A stretch of DNA of 64,000 nt, from contig NZ_CP102258.1 in assembly GCF_025146565.1 (NCBI RefSeq), positions 2,078,001 through 2,142,000 on the forward strand, in the 5' to 3' direction. Origin of the DNA: Bacteroides eggerthii. GTDB lineage: Bacteria; Bacteroidota; Bacteroidia; Bacteroidales; Bacteroidaceae. Numbering within the stretch: the first letter of the stretch is position 1; each line of letters opens with the position of its first letter. Shown one piece after another: positions 1 through 7,564 of the stretch. The position numbers and the translations under genes were made by a program. The notes beneath the pieces are model-generated. The model did no database searches. It saw nothing but the letters and a program-made list of their open reading frames with translations, and had not been told where the DNA came from.

Positions 1-42
1 AGGAGTGGTTTAGTGTATACTTCGTAATAGCAAGGCTCCGCC

Positions 43-402
43 TCATTTCAGCGTTTTGAAAGAGAGGATGTGATAACTTGTTCCCGCTGCAATCAGTAGC
101 AACAGTATTTTCAGCCACCAATAGGGAGCAATAAAAAAGACGCAGTTGAGGATTGTTATCCATATCAGTGATACGGAAACGATTTTCGCTCTTAACGGAA
201 TAGCTTTGTTCTCGCGGAAGTTACGGATATAGTTTCCCAGATATTTCTGGTGCAACAGCCAGTTGTAAAGACGGGGAGAGCTGCGTACGTAAAGGGCGGC
301 TGTGAGTAGCAGAAATGGGGTTGTTGGCAGCAACGGAAGGAAAATTCCGATGATGCCAAGTATTAAAGAAAGTGTACCGAATAGAATATAAAGGGCTTTC
401 AT
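43..402 (-). CDS. DUF454 (YbaN-like) small inner-membrane protein
   Basis: A 119-residue protein that is mostly hydrophobic. The first segment (about residues 3-35) contains the run GIFLPLLPTTPFLLL, the signature of the DUF454/YbaN family. A second hydrophobic stretch lies near the C-terminus (about residues 75-110), so two to four membrane passes are likely. The family has no firmly established function. An in-frame start 24 codons upstream would add a non-hydrophobic, Cys-rich tail and overrun the promoter-like sequence before position 402, so the ATG of MKALYIL is preferred. TATTTTTG, a Bacteroides -7 type element, lies just before that ATG. The gene is divergent from queD and there is no operon partner in view. 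Confidence 0.8.
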   Translation of the reverse strand: MKALYILFGTLSLILGIIGIFLPLLPTTPFLLLTAALYVRSSPRLYNWLLHQKYLGNYIRNFRENKAIPLRAKIVSVSLIWITILNCVFFIAPYWWLKILLLLIAAGTSYHILSFKTLK

Positions 403-523
403 GTTGCAAAAATAGAATAAATAACTGTCAATTCCAGTGTTTTTTGTACTTTTGCTGCTGCATCGAGGTGACATTAGATGCGTAGTTCTATAAAAATGAT
501 ATTTTAATTAGCGTATTAACAGT

Positions 524-856
524 ATGTATACAGTCATTAAACGAATGGAAGTTTCGGCTGCCCATAGCCTGAAACTTTCCTATCAAAGTAAATGTGAGAA
601 TCTGCATGGTCACAATTGGATAATCACAGTTTTCTGCCGTTCCAAAGAGTTGAATTCCGATGGAATGGTGGTTGATTTCAGCCATATCAAACAAGCGGTG
701 AAAGAAAAGCTGGACCACCGGAATATCAATGAAGTCCTTCCTTTTAATCCTACTGCCGAGAATATCGCGCGCTGGATATGCGACCAGATACCGACTTGCT
801 TCAAGGTAGAAGTGCAGGAGTCCGAATCGAATATAGCTGTCTATGAGGAGGATTGA
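524..856 (+). CDS. queD: 6-carboxytetrahydropterin synthase QueD
   Basis: A 110-residue member of the 6-pyruvoyl-tetrahydropterin synthase family. QueD converts 7,8-dihydroneopterin triphosphate to 6-carboxy-tetrahydropterin in the route to queuosine and other 7-deazaguanines. Visible features are the first zinc histidine in SAAHSL (about residue 14), the catalytic Cys and zinc histidines in CENLHGHNW (about residues 25-33), the acidic VVDFSHIK segment, the LDHRNIN segment (about residues 65-71) with the catalytic His, and PTAENIARWI. The length matches short bacterial QueD proteins. The stop overlaps the region just before queE, which catalyses the next step, so the two are co-transcribed. 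The identity is secure from motifs and context. Confidence 0.93.
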   Translation: MYTVIKRMEVSAAHSLKLSYQSKCENLHGHNWIITVFCRSKELNSDGMVVDFSHIKQAVKEKLDHRNINEVLPFNPTAENIARWICDQIPTCFKVEVQESESNIAVYEED

Positions 857-867
857 CGAGGTTGTTT

Positions 868-1413
868 ATGAGAAAGATCAACGAGATATTTTATAGCTTG
901 CAGGGAGAGGGCTTTCATACGGGCACTCCGGCGGTCTTTATACGCTTCTCCGGTTGTAACCTGAAGTGTTCTTTCTGCGATACGCAGCATGAGGAGGGAG
1001 TTCTGATGTCCGATGAGGAAATTTTGGACGCGGTAGGGGAGTATCCTGCTACAACGGTGATACTGACGGGCGGAGAACCTTCACTTTGGATCGACCGGGA
1101 GTTTGTGGACCGTCTGCACCGGATAGGAAAGTATGTCTGCATCGAGACTAATGGAACGCGCGCGTTGCCGGATAATATAGACTGGGTGACTTGCTCGCCC
1201 AAACAAGGTGCAAAGCCGGTCATTTCGCGTATGGATGAAGTGAAAGTGGTGTACGAAGGGCAGGATATAACCGTATATGAGTTGCTTCCTGCCGGACACT
1301 TTTTTCTGCAGCCTTGTTCATGCAGCAATGTTGCGGAAACTGTGGCTTGCGTAATGCAGCATCCGAAATGGAGATTGAGTTTGCAGACACATAAGCTGAT
1401 TGATATCCGGTAG
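868..1413 (+). CDS. queE: 7-carboxy-7-deazaguanine synthase QueE (radical SAM)
   Basis: A 181-residue radical-SAM enzyme that turns 6-carboxytetrahydropterin into 7-carboxy-7-deazaguanine. The 4Fe-4S motif is CNLKCSFC (CX3CX2C) near residue 30, preceded by the substrate-side segment SLQGEGFHTGTPAVF that is typical of QueE. GGEPSL follows near residue 70, the usual radical-SAM GGE motif. A TTG start at 853 overlapping the queD stop is possible, but the ATG at 868 has GAGG six bases upstream and begins with the family-typical MRKINEIFYSLQGEG. The gene is translationally close to queD. QueC and the later queuosine enzymes are not in this window. Confidence 0.93.
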   Translation: MRKINEIFYSLQGEGFHTGTPAVFIRFSGCNLKCSFCDTQHEEGVLMSDEEILDAVGEYPATTVILTGGEPSLWIDREFVDRLHRIGKYVCIETNGTRALPDNIDWVTCSPKQGAKPVISRMDEVKVVYEGQDITVYELLPAGHFFLQPCSCSNVAETVACVMQHPKWRLSLQTHKLIDIR

Positions 1414-1502
1414 TTATATGCTGCCTTGTGTCTGGAAGTGTGTTATGGCATGATAGTGTTGTAGCGAAAAGAAAAGTGGAGCAGTGTGTGGCATATTCAA
1501 TA

Positions 1503-1579
1503 TGCCCGGACATACTTGAACATACCGCACACTGACAATCAGAGTAAAACTTGTGAAAGGTTCAAAATATGTCCGGGCA
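1503..1579. terminator. Long hairpin between convergent genes queE and GH43
   Basis: TGCCCGGACATA at 1503-1514 pairs perfectly with TATGTCCGGGCA at 1568-1579, and the stem can extend inward past a small bulge (TTGAAC with GTTCAA). The left flank (CAGTGTGTGG) can also pair with CCGCACACTG inside the loop. It lies between two gene ends that face each other, so a shared transcription terminator or 3'-end stabiliser is the natural reading. There is no clean U-tract on the queE side. Confidence 0.5.
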
Positions 1580-1590
1580 CGTTTCCTTAT

Positions 1591-3255
1591 TTATTTCTCT
1601 TCACATTGGTACTTGAAGAAATCTACGTCAACGTATCCACCGGTCTTTTTGGTTGCATAGTTGAAGATGCCGAACTTCGTACCCATAAAGAAACGACGAT
1701 AGTCGAACACCATGCGGTAGTCCTTTGTACCAATCTGCATCCACTGCCCGCCATCGAAGCTGTAAAAGAAGTTGGCTGCATCGCGTCCGCCACGCTGACC
1801 GGGACGGAATTTGCCGTCCAGACGTAACCAGATCTTTGGCTGTTTGGCATTGACAAGTTTGGTTATATCGACGGTCTCGATTATCTTCTCATCAACATTC
1901 GTTACGGCTTTCTCACGTTCGGTCAAGGTGACTTTCTGTTCACTCATCTCAAGTGTCAGTTTTTTGCCATTCTTCTTTACGGTCAGCACACCGCTGTCGC
2001 CGTTGAATGCAGCCAGTCCGGCACAGTCGCCATCTTTCATTTTCGACAAGTCCATACAGATGTAGCCGCTGCAAGCCGGTCCTTCCATACGCTGTGTCAG
2101 CGTGTTGGGGGCTAAATAGAGGTTAGGTACCACGCGGCTGGTCTTCAGTCGCAGGAATCCCGGACGCTCAGTCAGGCTCCACGCCTGGTCTACGGGATTG
2201 TGGTTCCATTGCCAATGTAAGCCTAATCGGGTGTCGTCGAAATCATCGGGCAGAACAATGCTTGTAGCCGGTTGCCCGCTTTTGTATGGACGCATGATTT
2301 CGGGCACTTTATAGTTTTCATCGCCCAACATCGGCCAGCCGTCAATCCAGCGGACAGGAGACAATGTCAGCACACGACCCACACCGCCACGATCCTGGAA
2401 CATAATGCCGTACCAGTCGCCTTCCTCGGTATCCACAATAGTGCCTTGTGCCAGATGGCGGAAACCACCGAAATCACTCTCCAGAATAACGTGCTTCTCC
2501 CACTTGCCGTTCAAGTCTTTGGTGCGGTAGCACACCTCACGCCGGTTCAGCCCACTGCTATAGGCTTGACTGATGAGCATAGCATAATAGGTGCCGCGAT
2601 GCTTGATGACGCGGGTGCCTTCCAACAATCCGGTCTCTTCTTTTTCACGCTGGAAATAGTGGCGCAAGCTACCCTCGACAACTCCTTTCAAATCGGGTGT
2701 CAGCTGGCACATCTCGCCCGTTCCAAAGAAAACGTAAGGCGTGCCGTCGTCATCGAAGAACAAGGTGGCATCGTGAAAATGGCGCATACGTGCATGGATG
2801 GTCCATGGTCCCTCGGCTTTCGGTGCGGTAAATATATAGGTGTCGCCCATAGCGCCCTGTTCATTAGGGGCCAACAGTGCCCAGAACTTACCGTTGTGAA
2901 ATTTCAGTGATGTGGCCCACTGTCCGCGTCCATAGACGGTACCTACACCTTCGCCCTTCTGCTGGTCGAGTGGCAATGAGAACGAAAGGTCATACTTGGG
3001 GGAGTCTGTCAGCTTATCGAAAATATAACTCACTGTTTTCCAGTTTTTCAGATCTTTCGATGCCATTACCGGTGCGCCGGGCATCAGGTGCATGGTGGTG
3101 CTGACCAGATAAAACGTATCCCCCACACGAATGACATCGGGATCGGGCACATCGGCCCACAACATCGGATTTTTAATCGGTGCTTCTTTCACCGGCTGGG
3201 CAACGCTAATGGTGCACAGCATACTTAACAATAGACAAGAAAATAAATACTTCAT
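1591..3255 (-). CDS. Secreted GH43-family glycosidase with C-terminal beta-sandwich
   Basis: A 554-residue protein starting with a classical signal peptide (about residues 1-19, ending SVAQ), so it is periplasmic or secreted. The N-terminal half is a five-bladed beta-propeller of glycoside hydrolase family 43. The catalytic base Asp is in ADVPDPDVIRVGDTFYLV (about residues 34-51), the modulating Asp in ATLFFDDDGTPYVFFG (about residues 163-178), and the acid Glu in LLEGTRVIK (near residue 213). The second half (about residues 330-550) has the concanavalin-like beta-sandwich seen in xylosidase and arabinofuranosidase type GH43. Substrate is probably an arabino- or xylo-oligosaccharide, but this cannot be fixed from the sequence. 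The gene stands alone, convergent with queE and away from the SusC/D loci. Confidence 0.9.
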   Translation of the reverse strand: MKYLFSCLLLSMLCTISVAQPVKEAPIKNPMLWADVPDPDVIRVGDTFYLVSTTMHLMPGAPVMASKDLKNWKTVSYIFDKLTDSPKYDLSFSLPLDQQKGEGVGTVYGRGQWATSLKFHNGKFWALLAPNEQGAMGDTYIFTAPKAEGPWTIHARMRHFHDATLFFDDDGTPYVFFGTGEMCQLTPDLKGVVEGSLRHYFQREKEETGLLEGTRVIKHRGTYYAMLISQAYSSGLNRREVCYRTKDLNGKWEKHVILESDFGGFRHLAQGTIVDTEEGDWYGIMFQDRGGVGRVLTLSPVRWIDGWPMLGDENYKVPEIMRPYKSGQPATSIVLPDDFDDTRLGLHWQWNHNPVDQAWSLTERPGFLRLKTSRVVPNLYLAPNTLTQRMEGPACSGYICMDLSKMKDGDCAGLAAFNGDSGVLTVKKNGKKLTLEMSEQKVTLTEREKAVTNVDEKIIETVDITKLVNAKQPKIWLRLDGKFRPGQRGGRDAANFFYSFDGGQWMQIGTKDYRMVFDYRRFFMGTKFGIFNYATKKTGGYVDVDFFKYQCEEK

Positions 3256-3610
3256 AATGTTAGATTGGAATTATTATTTACTCAAATAAAATGATATGAA
3301 ACAATTATAGCTTGCAAGTTAAGCAACAAAAAGATTATCCCCAATTCTTTCTGTAAACTTTTTTGTTAAAGTAACGAAAATATTTTTCGTAAAATACAAG
3401 AAGTAAAGTAGGAAAAACATTATTCGTTATGAGATAAGGAACCACCTGTTTAAGCTGTTTCAGCTTATGTGGATATACTGCTTTTTCTACATATTTCGGA
3501 ATATGAAAATATGAGATGTCAAACTACTGGGTATTCAATTTGTCCGACTTTCACCCGGCCCATAAACAGAAAAAAGCTATAAGTGGTAAACTTACAGCTT
3601 TCTATCATTG
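3256..3610. other. AT-rich intergenic stretch between GH43 and tRNA-Trp
   Basis: No coding sequence is supported in this stretch of about 355 bases. It must carry the GH43 promoter on the minus strand. A short inverted repeat, ACGAAAA / TTTTCGT with a 3-base loop, sits at 3374-3390. Open frames crossing into the tRNA are not credible genes. Confidence 0.6.
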
Positions 3611-3683
3611 CACGGGAGGAGAGGCTCGAACTCCCGACACCCGGTTTTGGAGACCGGTGCTCTACCAACTGAGCTACTCCCGT
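3611..3683 (-). tRNA. tRNA-Trp (anticodon CCA)
   Basis: Read on the minus strand, the 73-base cloverleaf has a seven-pair acceptor stem (ACGGGAG with CTCCCGT), a D-arm beginning AGCTCAGTTGG, an anticodon stem CCGGT/ACCGG with loop CTCCAAA (anticodon CCA), a GTGTC variable region and a T-loop TTCGAGC. The discriminator base is G, as in bacterial tRNA-Trp. The 3' CCA is not encoded. A promoter is recognisable immediately upstream. Confidence 0.96.
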
Positions 3684-3694
3684 ATTTGCGGCTG

Positions 3695-3725
3695 CAAAGG
3701 TAATAGAATCTTTCAAATCCGCAAG
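3695..3725 (-). promoter_or_regulatory. Bacteroides-type promoter of tRNA-Trp
   Basis: On the minus strand CTTG is followed after exactly 19 bases by TACCTTTG, matching the Bacteroides sigma-ABfr pattern TTTG-N19-TAnnTTTG. The -7 element ends 12 bases before the mature tRNA 5' end, a sensible distance for a short leader. Confidence 0.75.
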
Positions 3726-3758
3726 CTCTTTGTCGCTTTATTTTAAAGGGAAAGTTGC

Positions 3759-4343
3759 TTATAGCATTTGTAAGTCCTGATACATAATGCGATACGCTGC
3801 CGTTTTTTTTTCTAAAGCAAGTGGATAGGCTCTTGATGAAGAAGGCATGCGATAGAGGCGCATGAGGCGACCTTCAAAAATGAATTCTGTAAAGTCTCCC
3901 ACTTTGGGTTCTTTTAATGAAAATAGCGCACAGAGTGTATCTGTGGCCTTCTGTCCGGTAGTGACAATTGCCTTACATAGCGGTAATTGCCGTAGCAGTG
4001 CCGCGATGTCGGTAGGCTGAACCACTTCGAGAAACTTGTCAGAGGCATTGTCCTGCAACCGCCGTATGGACGTGGCAGTATCGAACAAGGCTATACCTTT
4101 TTCGTTCAAAAAACTGATGATATGCTCTTTGCAAAAGGCTTTTAGGGATTTATCTACAAAATGGTCTTTATCATTGAAAAACAAGAGACCTGTAATGCGC
4201 CACATGTCATTGTTCCAATTGGGATAGTAAAAGTCCATTGACCACCGTTTTTTCTGCGGCGGGAAGCTCCCCAGCATCAGCAATTGTGCATTGGCGGGGA
4301 GAAAAGGTTCCAAAGGATGCTGTTCTATTTCCGGTTTTGCCAT
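3759..4343 (-). CDS. Uracil-DNA glycosylase superfamily protein (MUG-like)
   Basis: A 194-residue cytosolic protein of the uracil-DNA glycosylase fold. The N-terminal loop LMLGSFPPQKKRWSMDFYY (about residues 21-39) corresponds to the GxNPG-type catalytic loop of mismatch-specific glycosylases. The loop RMPSSSRAYP near residue 165 occupies the place of the DNA-intercalating HPS-type motif. NNDMWRI after the first motif is conserved in this bacterial subgroup. Its probable role is removal of damaged or mispaired pyrimidines in base-excision repair, but substrate preference cannot be read from sequence. It is a monocistronic gene downstream of no obvious partner. Confidence 0.72.
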   Translation of the reverse strand: MAKPEIEQHPLEPFLPANAQLLMLGSFPPQKKRWSMDFYYPNWNNDMWRITGLLFFNDKDHFVDKSLKAFCKEHIISFLNEKGIALFDTATSIRRLQDNASDKFLEVVQPTDIAALLRQLPLCKAIVTTGQKATDTLCALFSLKEPKVGDFTEFIFEGRLMRLYRMPSSSRAYPLALEKKTAAYRIMYQDLQML

Positions 4344-4453
4344 ATCCAGTTTTCTTCTTCTTTTGCAAATATCGTTATTCTGTATAAATTATTAAAAGAA
4401 TAATCGATATATTTGTAGAGACACTTTGAGTTGTTTATAGAAAATCTAATAGT

Positions 4454-5521
4454 ATGATAGACCGAAAAGCGATTGAGATTTCAAAGGTTAGTGTGGCAGA
4501 TGCTTCCCAAATCGTGGAGTTACAAAATGAGTTGTTGCTGAATGACAGACGAGACTACAAGGACGGATTTCTGGTATCCGGCTTTAGAGAGGAGCAGTAT
4601 CGTGATTTTGCTGTGCGATATGAATACTTCTATAAGATAGTGGTGCATGGAGAACTGGCAGGAGTGTTATTGGCTTATGAAAGTAAGCATATTGAAATGG
4701 ATGAAAAATCTAATATGTTGTTGAAATATGCTTTGAATAAGGAGTTCGTATTGATAAAGCAGGTATTCGTGAGCCCGGATTTTCAAAGAAAAGGAATCGC
4801 TTCATTCCTTTATGATTATTTGCAGGATATTATTGGCGGAAAAAAGCCTTTAGTGGCTGTTGTCGTGCTTGATCCGTTCAATTCCGGAAGTTCTTATTTT
4901 CATCAGGAGAAGGGATTTCATGAATTCCTGAATTTCGTTCCGGATGCCGATCCCGACGGTGTTGTGCGTAAAAGGGCGGCTTGGATAAAACCTTCTGCCG
5001 AAGCGAAGGGGAACATTATGTTCGATCTGCGTTTGAACAACACGATAGACGGGACGGATGATCTGGGAGATGTTATGGTGTCGCGTATGGAGAACCTTGT
5101 GCAGCTTTACATCCATGAGGACAATTTGAATTGGACTAAGTTTAGTTTGCAGACTACCATTCTGTTTGCCTTGTTCGCCACTTTTGCCTATTTCTATGAA
5201 AAAGAAATATTGCCGGATACTTTTCCTGTACTGGTTACAGTGGGAATATGGGGCGCCATAATAAATATTCTTTTTATCCTGAAGATACGGAGTGGCATCA
5301 GGTATATGAATACTTATAAAGGAAAGATACAGGATTTTGATTTATTGGTTTCTTTCCACTATCCTAAGTTGAAGAAGATATTCAATAGAGACGAGTTCAT
5401 AGCCCGGAAATCGATAACCTGCCGTTTGCTATATTTTACTTCAGTTGTAGGGCTAATCAGTTGGGTGGTGGTTTCAGTACTACTGGTATGCAAAGCAATG
5501 CATTGGTTCACTATATTCTAA
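4454..5521 (+). CDS. GNAT-type acetyltransferase fused to a membrane domain
   Basis: A 355-residue two-part protein. Residues 1 to about 175 resemble a GNAT N-acetyltransferase. The acetyl-CoA loop is in KQVFVSPDFQRKGIASFLY (about residues 98-116), with the beta-5 segment LVAVVVLDPFNSGSSYFHQEKGF after it. From about residue 230 there are three hydrophobic helices: FSLQTTILFALFATFAYF, then VLVTVGIWGAIINILFIL, and VVGLISWVVVSVLLV near the end. A charged linker separates the last two. This anchors an acetyltransferase at the membrane. The acceptor is unknown. The arrangement is unusual, since most GNATs are soluble. A long inverted repeat follows the stop. Confidence 0.75.
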   Translation: MIDRKAIEISKVSVADASQIVELQNELLLNDRRDYKDGFLVSGFREEQYRDFAVRYEYFYKIVVHGELAGVLLAYESKHIEMDEKSNMLLKYALNKEFVLIKQVFVSPDFQRKGIASFLYDYLQDIIGGKKPLVAVVVLDPFNSGSSYFHQEKGFHEFLNFVPDADPDGVVRKRAAWIKPSAEAKGNIMFDLRLNNTIDGTDDLGDVMVSRMENLVQLYIHEDNLNWTKFSLQTTILFALFATFAYFYEKEILPDTFPVLVTVGIWGAIINILFILKIRSGIRYMNTYKGKIQDFDLLVSFHYPKLKKIFNRDEFIARKSITCRLLYFTSVVGLISWVVVSVLLVCKAMHWFTIF

Positions 5522-5524
5522 AAC

Positions 5525-5576
5525 AAGGACGCAATGGGATACTTGCATATAGCAGCAGTAACTCCATTGCGTCCTT
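5525..5576. terminator. 13-bp perfect hairpin, probably bidirectional
   Basis: AAGGACGCAATGG at 5525-5537 and CCATTGCGTCCTT at 5564-5576 form a perfect 13-bp stem with a 26-base loop, followed by ATTTGTTTTATTTG. It lies between the ends of two convergent genes, the GNAT fusion and the 208-residue protein. Confidence 0.75.
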
Positions 5577-5583
5577 ATTTGTT

Positions 5584-6210
5584 TTATTTGTCTTCCGCTG
5601 TTTTATTTTTCGGTTCTTTCTTTGCCAGCAGAACGATGTTGTACACATATTCGGTCATCCATTGCTCTGAGTATCCCAGACGTTCTTTGTACTGGCGGAC
5701 TGTCATGGCTGTTTTGTGTACATCATCTTTTTTCCAAACGGTTTTGGTGCAGACCTCATGCACTGTTTTTTCAGTCATACTGCGTAATGCACCTTTAAAG
5801 ATGGACGGCATGCGGAATTTCCATTGCATCAGATTGCCCATCAGCATCATCAGGTCATTGGAAAATCCCTGATACATGAAAAGGTAACCTTGTACATCAT
5901 TTTGTGTGCGGCAATGCTTTTTTACGGAAGCATCGATTTCCTTAAAGAAGTTTTCACTGATTCCGTAGTCCTGCATCAACATCTTGCGGGAAGCTGTTTT
6001 TTCTGCCTGCCCCAGACGACCGCCTTGTGTGGGGATCTTGAACAGACGCTTGAAGTTGGCCACATCCGGAACAAAGCGGATGTTGGTAATACCCAAATTT
6101 GCAGCTATCACAGATTGGAAATAGACGCGTGTCAATGAAACGAAGTCTTCCACATTTTTGGAAGAGACTTCTTCTGAATTCTTGTTGAATAGTTTGGCAA
6201 ATATACCCAT
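5584..6210 (-). CDS. Unknown conserved-looking cytosolic protein, 208 residues
   Basis: I do not recognise this protein. It has no signal peptide and no membrane helix, and it begins MGIFAKLFNK with a basic amphipathic start. The middle contains a methionine-rich helical patch (SNDLMMLMGNLMQWKF, about residues 115-130), and the C-terminus ends in lysine-rich KKEPKNKTAEDK. The composition suggests an all-helical soluble protein that may sit on the membrane face. Codon use and a proper ATG with normal spacing support it as a real gene. It is convergent with the GNAT-membrane gene and shares its terminator. No function is proposed. Confidence 0.7.
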   Translation of the reverse strand: MGIFAKLFNKNSEEVSSKNVEDFVSLTRVYFQSVIAANLGITNIRFVPDVANFKRLFKIPTQGGRLGQAEKTASRKMLMQDYGISENFFKEIDASVKKHCRTQNDVQGYLFMYQGFSNDLMMLMGNLMQWKFRMPSIFKGALRSMTEKTVHEVCTKTVWKKDDVHKTAMTVRQYKERLGYSEQWMTEYVYNIVLLAKKEPKNKTAEDK

Positions 6211-6289
6211 GATGATAATTTTTCTAATTTACGGGTGCAAAGGTAGCAAATAACTTGCTTTTTACCAGCGCTCCAACTCTTTTTCTACT

Positions 6290-6931
6290 TCATTTCAGTT
6301 TGAAGTGAAATTTATGTCCTTCGAAGACGGGTTCCACAATGTCGTAACGGATGAATTTTGCCAGCAGATGCTCTGCGGCACGACGTGACAGATGCGCCAA
6401 GCGGCAATAGCGGTTCAGTGAAAGCCGGTCGTTTTGCTCCAATAAATCAAGCAATAACTGTTCCCGTTCGGTATATTCCATTAATTCTCCTTTGGGACTT
6501 TCACTTTGCTGCCAGATGCGCAGGTGTACCGGGGTGGCAAGTATATTTTCATCCTTGATGCGCAGGTAGGCAAGGTATTTGCCTGCTTCGTCTTTGGCAT
6601 ACACCGGTTTCTGGTCACTTTCATCAATCTGCACAAGTAACACGCTGCGGCCTTCCACTTGGTAGGTCTGCATGCTGTAACTTACTTCGGGGCGACAGTA
6701 TAGCCGGGCTGCTGCCTCTATCATATATTGTTCTTCATCGGAACGCACTCCGGCAATTTTCCCATTGTCTTTTACGCCGATAAGAAGACGTCCGCCGTCT
6801 GTATTTGAAAATGCCGAAAGTGTCTTGGCTATTTTTCGAGCATCGGATATTTCGAACTTGAAATCCTGCTGCTGATGCTCTCCTTCGGCTATGAGAGCAT
6901 GTATATATTGGGCATCAGTAAGCGTTTTCAT
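6290..6931 (-). CDS. AlbA_2 (Schlafen-type) domain protein with winged-helix tail
   Basis: A 213-residue protein. Residues 10-125 fit the AlbA_2 domain, formerly called divergent AAA_4. The signature is E..QQQDFKFEISDARKIAKTLSAFSNTDGGRLLIGVKDNG (about residues 17-58), with the GG-LLIGV strand. Residues about 150-210 (REQLLLDLLEQND to the end) form a probable winged helix-turn-helix (LSLNRYCRLAHLSRRAAEHLLAKF). Such proteins are thought to act as nucleic-acid-binding regulators, but roles are poorly established. The gene diverges from the Hc1-like gene across a short promoter region and has no operon partner. Confidence 0.82.
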   Translation of the reverse strand: MKTLTDAQYIHALIAEGEHQQQDFKFEISDARKIAKTLSAFSNTDGGRLLIGVKDNGKIAGVRSDEEQYMIEAAARLYCRPEVSYSMQTYQVEGRSVLLVQIDESDQKPVYAKDEAGKYLAYLRIKDENILATPVHLRIWQQSESPKGELMEYTEREQLLLDLLEQNDRLSLNRYCRLAHLSRRAAEHLLAKFIRYDIVEPVFEGHKFHFKLK

Positions 6932-7037
6932 ACCTGCAAAATTAGATAAAAAACACGTATAAGCCTTTTTTTATGTCGATTTTGCAGATTATTTCAAAAA
7001 AAATATTGTTTTTCTGCATTTATTTCAAGAAAGAATG

Positions 7038-7045
7038 TATTTTTG
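7038..7045 (+). promoter_or_regulatory. -7 element upstream of the Hc1-like gene
   Basis: TATTTTTG matches TAnnTTTG and lies 35 bases before the ATG of the Hc1-like gene. A -33 TTTG at the usual spacing is not obvious; TTTC is present but 23 bases away. Confidence 0.5.
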
Positions 7046-7080
7046 TCGGACATTATTAACGAAGTAATTAAAAAAGGATT

Positions 7081-7257
7081 ATGAAAGAATTAGTTGAAAA
7101 AGTTGCAGAATTGTATGCTGCATTCGAGAAAGATGCAAAAGCTCAGTTGGAAAACGGTAATAAAGCAGCCGGAACTCGTGCACGTAAGGCTTCTTTGGAA
7201 ATCGAAAAAGCAATGAAAGAATTCCGCAAAGCATCTTTGGAAGCTTCTAAGAAGTAA
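7081..7257 (+). CDS. Histone H1-like protein, Hc1 family (58 residues)
   Basis: A complete small gene, ATG to TAA, 58 codons. The product begins MKELVEKVAELYAAFEKDAKAQ and is rich in Lys and Ala, with the segment AAGTRARKASLEIEKAMKEF and a C-terminal KASLEASKK. This is the pattern of the Hc1 histone H1-like family, first known in Chlamydia and common in Bacteroidetes. It probably binds DNA as a nucleoid-associated protein, at high abundance judging by the strong signals around it. GGATT sits just before the ATG, a -7 promoter element lies upstream, and a compact terminator follows within 30 bases, so it is a single-gene transcription unit. Confidence 0.88.
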   Translation: MKELVEKVAELYAAFEKDAKAQLENGNKAAGTRARKASLEIEKAMKEFRKASLEASKK

Positions 7258-7283
7258 GGAAAACGCAGATTTAATGCTGTGAA

Positions 7284-7308
7284 AGACTGCCCACCGGCGG
7301 TCTTTTTT
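7284..7308 (+). terminator. Rho-independent terminator of the Hc1-like gene
   Basis: AGACTGCC (7284-7291), the loop CACC and GGCGGTCT (7296-7303) form an 8-bp stem with one G:U pair, followed directly by a run of six T. This is a textbook intrinsic terminator. Confidence 0.92.
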
Positions 7309-7400
7309 GTTTGGCACTGTCCATCATTTTGTATAAATAGAAAACTTCAGGGTTCAGGTTTTATACTTGAATCCTGTTTTCAAATATAGTGATAAATTGG

Positions 7401-7526
7401 TTAAAAATCAACGCTCAATTCGAGACTATCCTGTGAGATGCCTTCATTATCCTGATCTTCGATAACCCACATGCTCATGTGGGTAACCGTTCCTTTCTTA
7501 GTATTATCTATCTTGTCTAAGACCTT
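7401..7526 (-). pseudogene. Coding remnant at the 3' side of the hybrid regulator gene
   Basis: The minus-strand frame between a TAG at 7527-7529 and a TAA at 7401-7403 reads 41 protein-like residues, including KKGTVTHMSMWVIEDQ and DSLELSVDF. Its composition and codon use look like the C-terminal end of a secreted or structural Bacteroides protein, not like random intergenic sequence. The frame has no start apart from internal Met codons, so it is either a 3' fragment of a lost gene or a very short gene of 23-25 residues. The family is not recognised. A near-palindrome (ACCCACATG/CATGTGGGT) lies within it. This falls in a gap of about 307 bases (7258-7564) that otherwise holds only the Hc1 terminator. 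Confidence 0.4.
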
Positions 7527-7564
7527 CTATACGTTTTCCTTTCTCTTCCTATTTTTAGTACGTG

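Noticed and set aside
2272..2910. Long plus-strand frame of 212 codons inside the GH43 gene
   Set aside because: It is a shadow of the real minus-strand gene, as the codon pattern and GH43 motifs show.
3516..3746. Open frames across the tRNA-Trp region on both strands
   Set aside because: They run through a complete tRNA cloverleaf, so they are chance frames.
7465..7484. Palindrome ACCCACATG/CATGTGGGT as a terminator of the HTCS gene
   Set aside because: There is no T-run on the minus-strand side, and it lies in the coding-like remnant, so it is not listed as a terminator.
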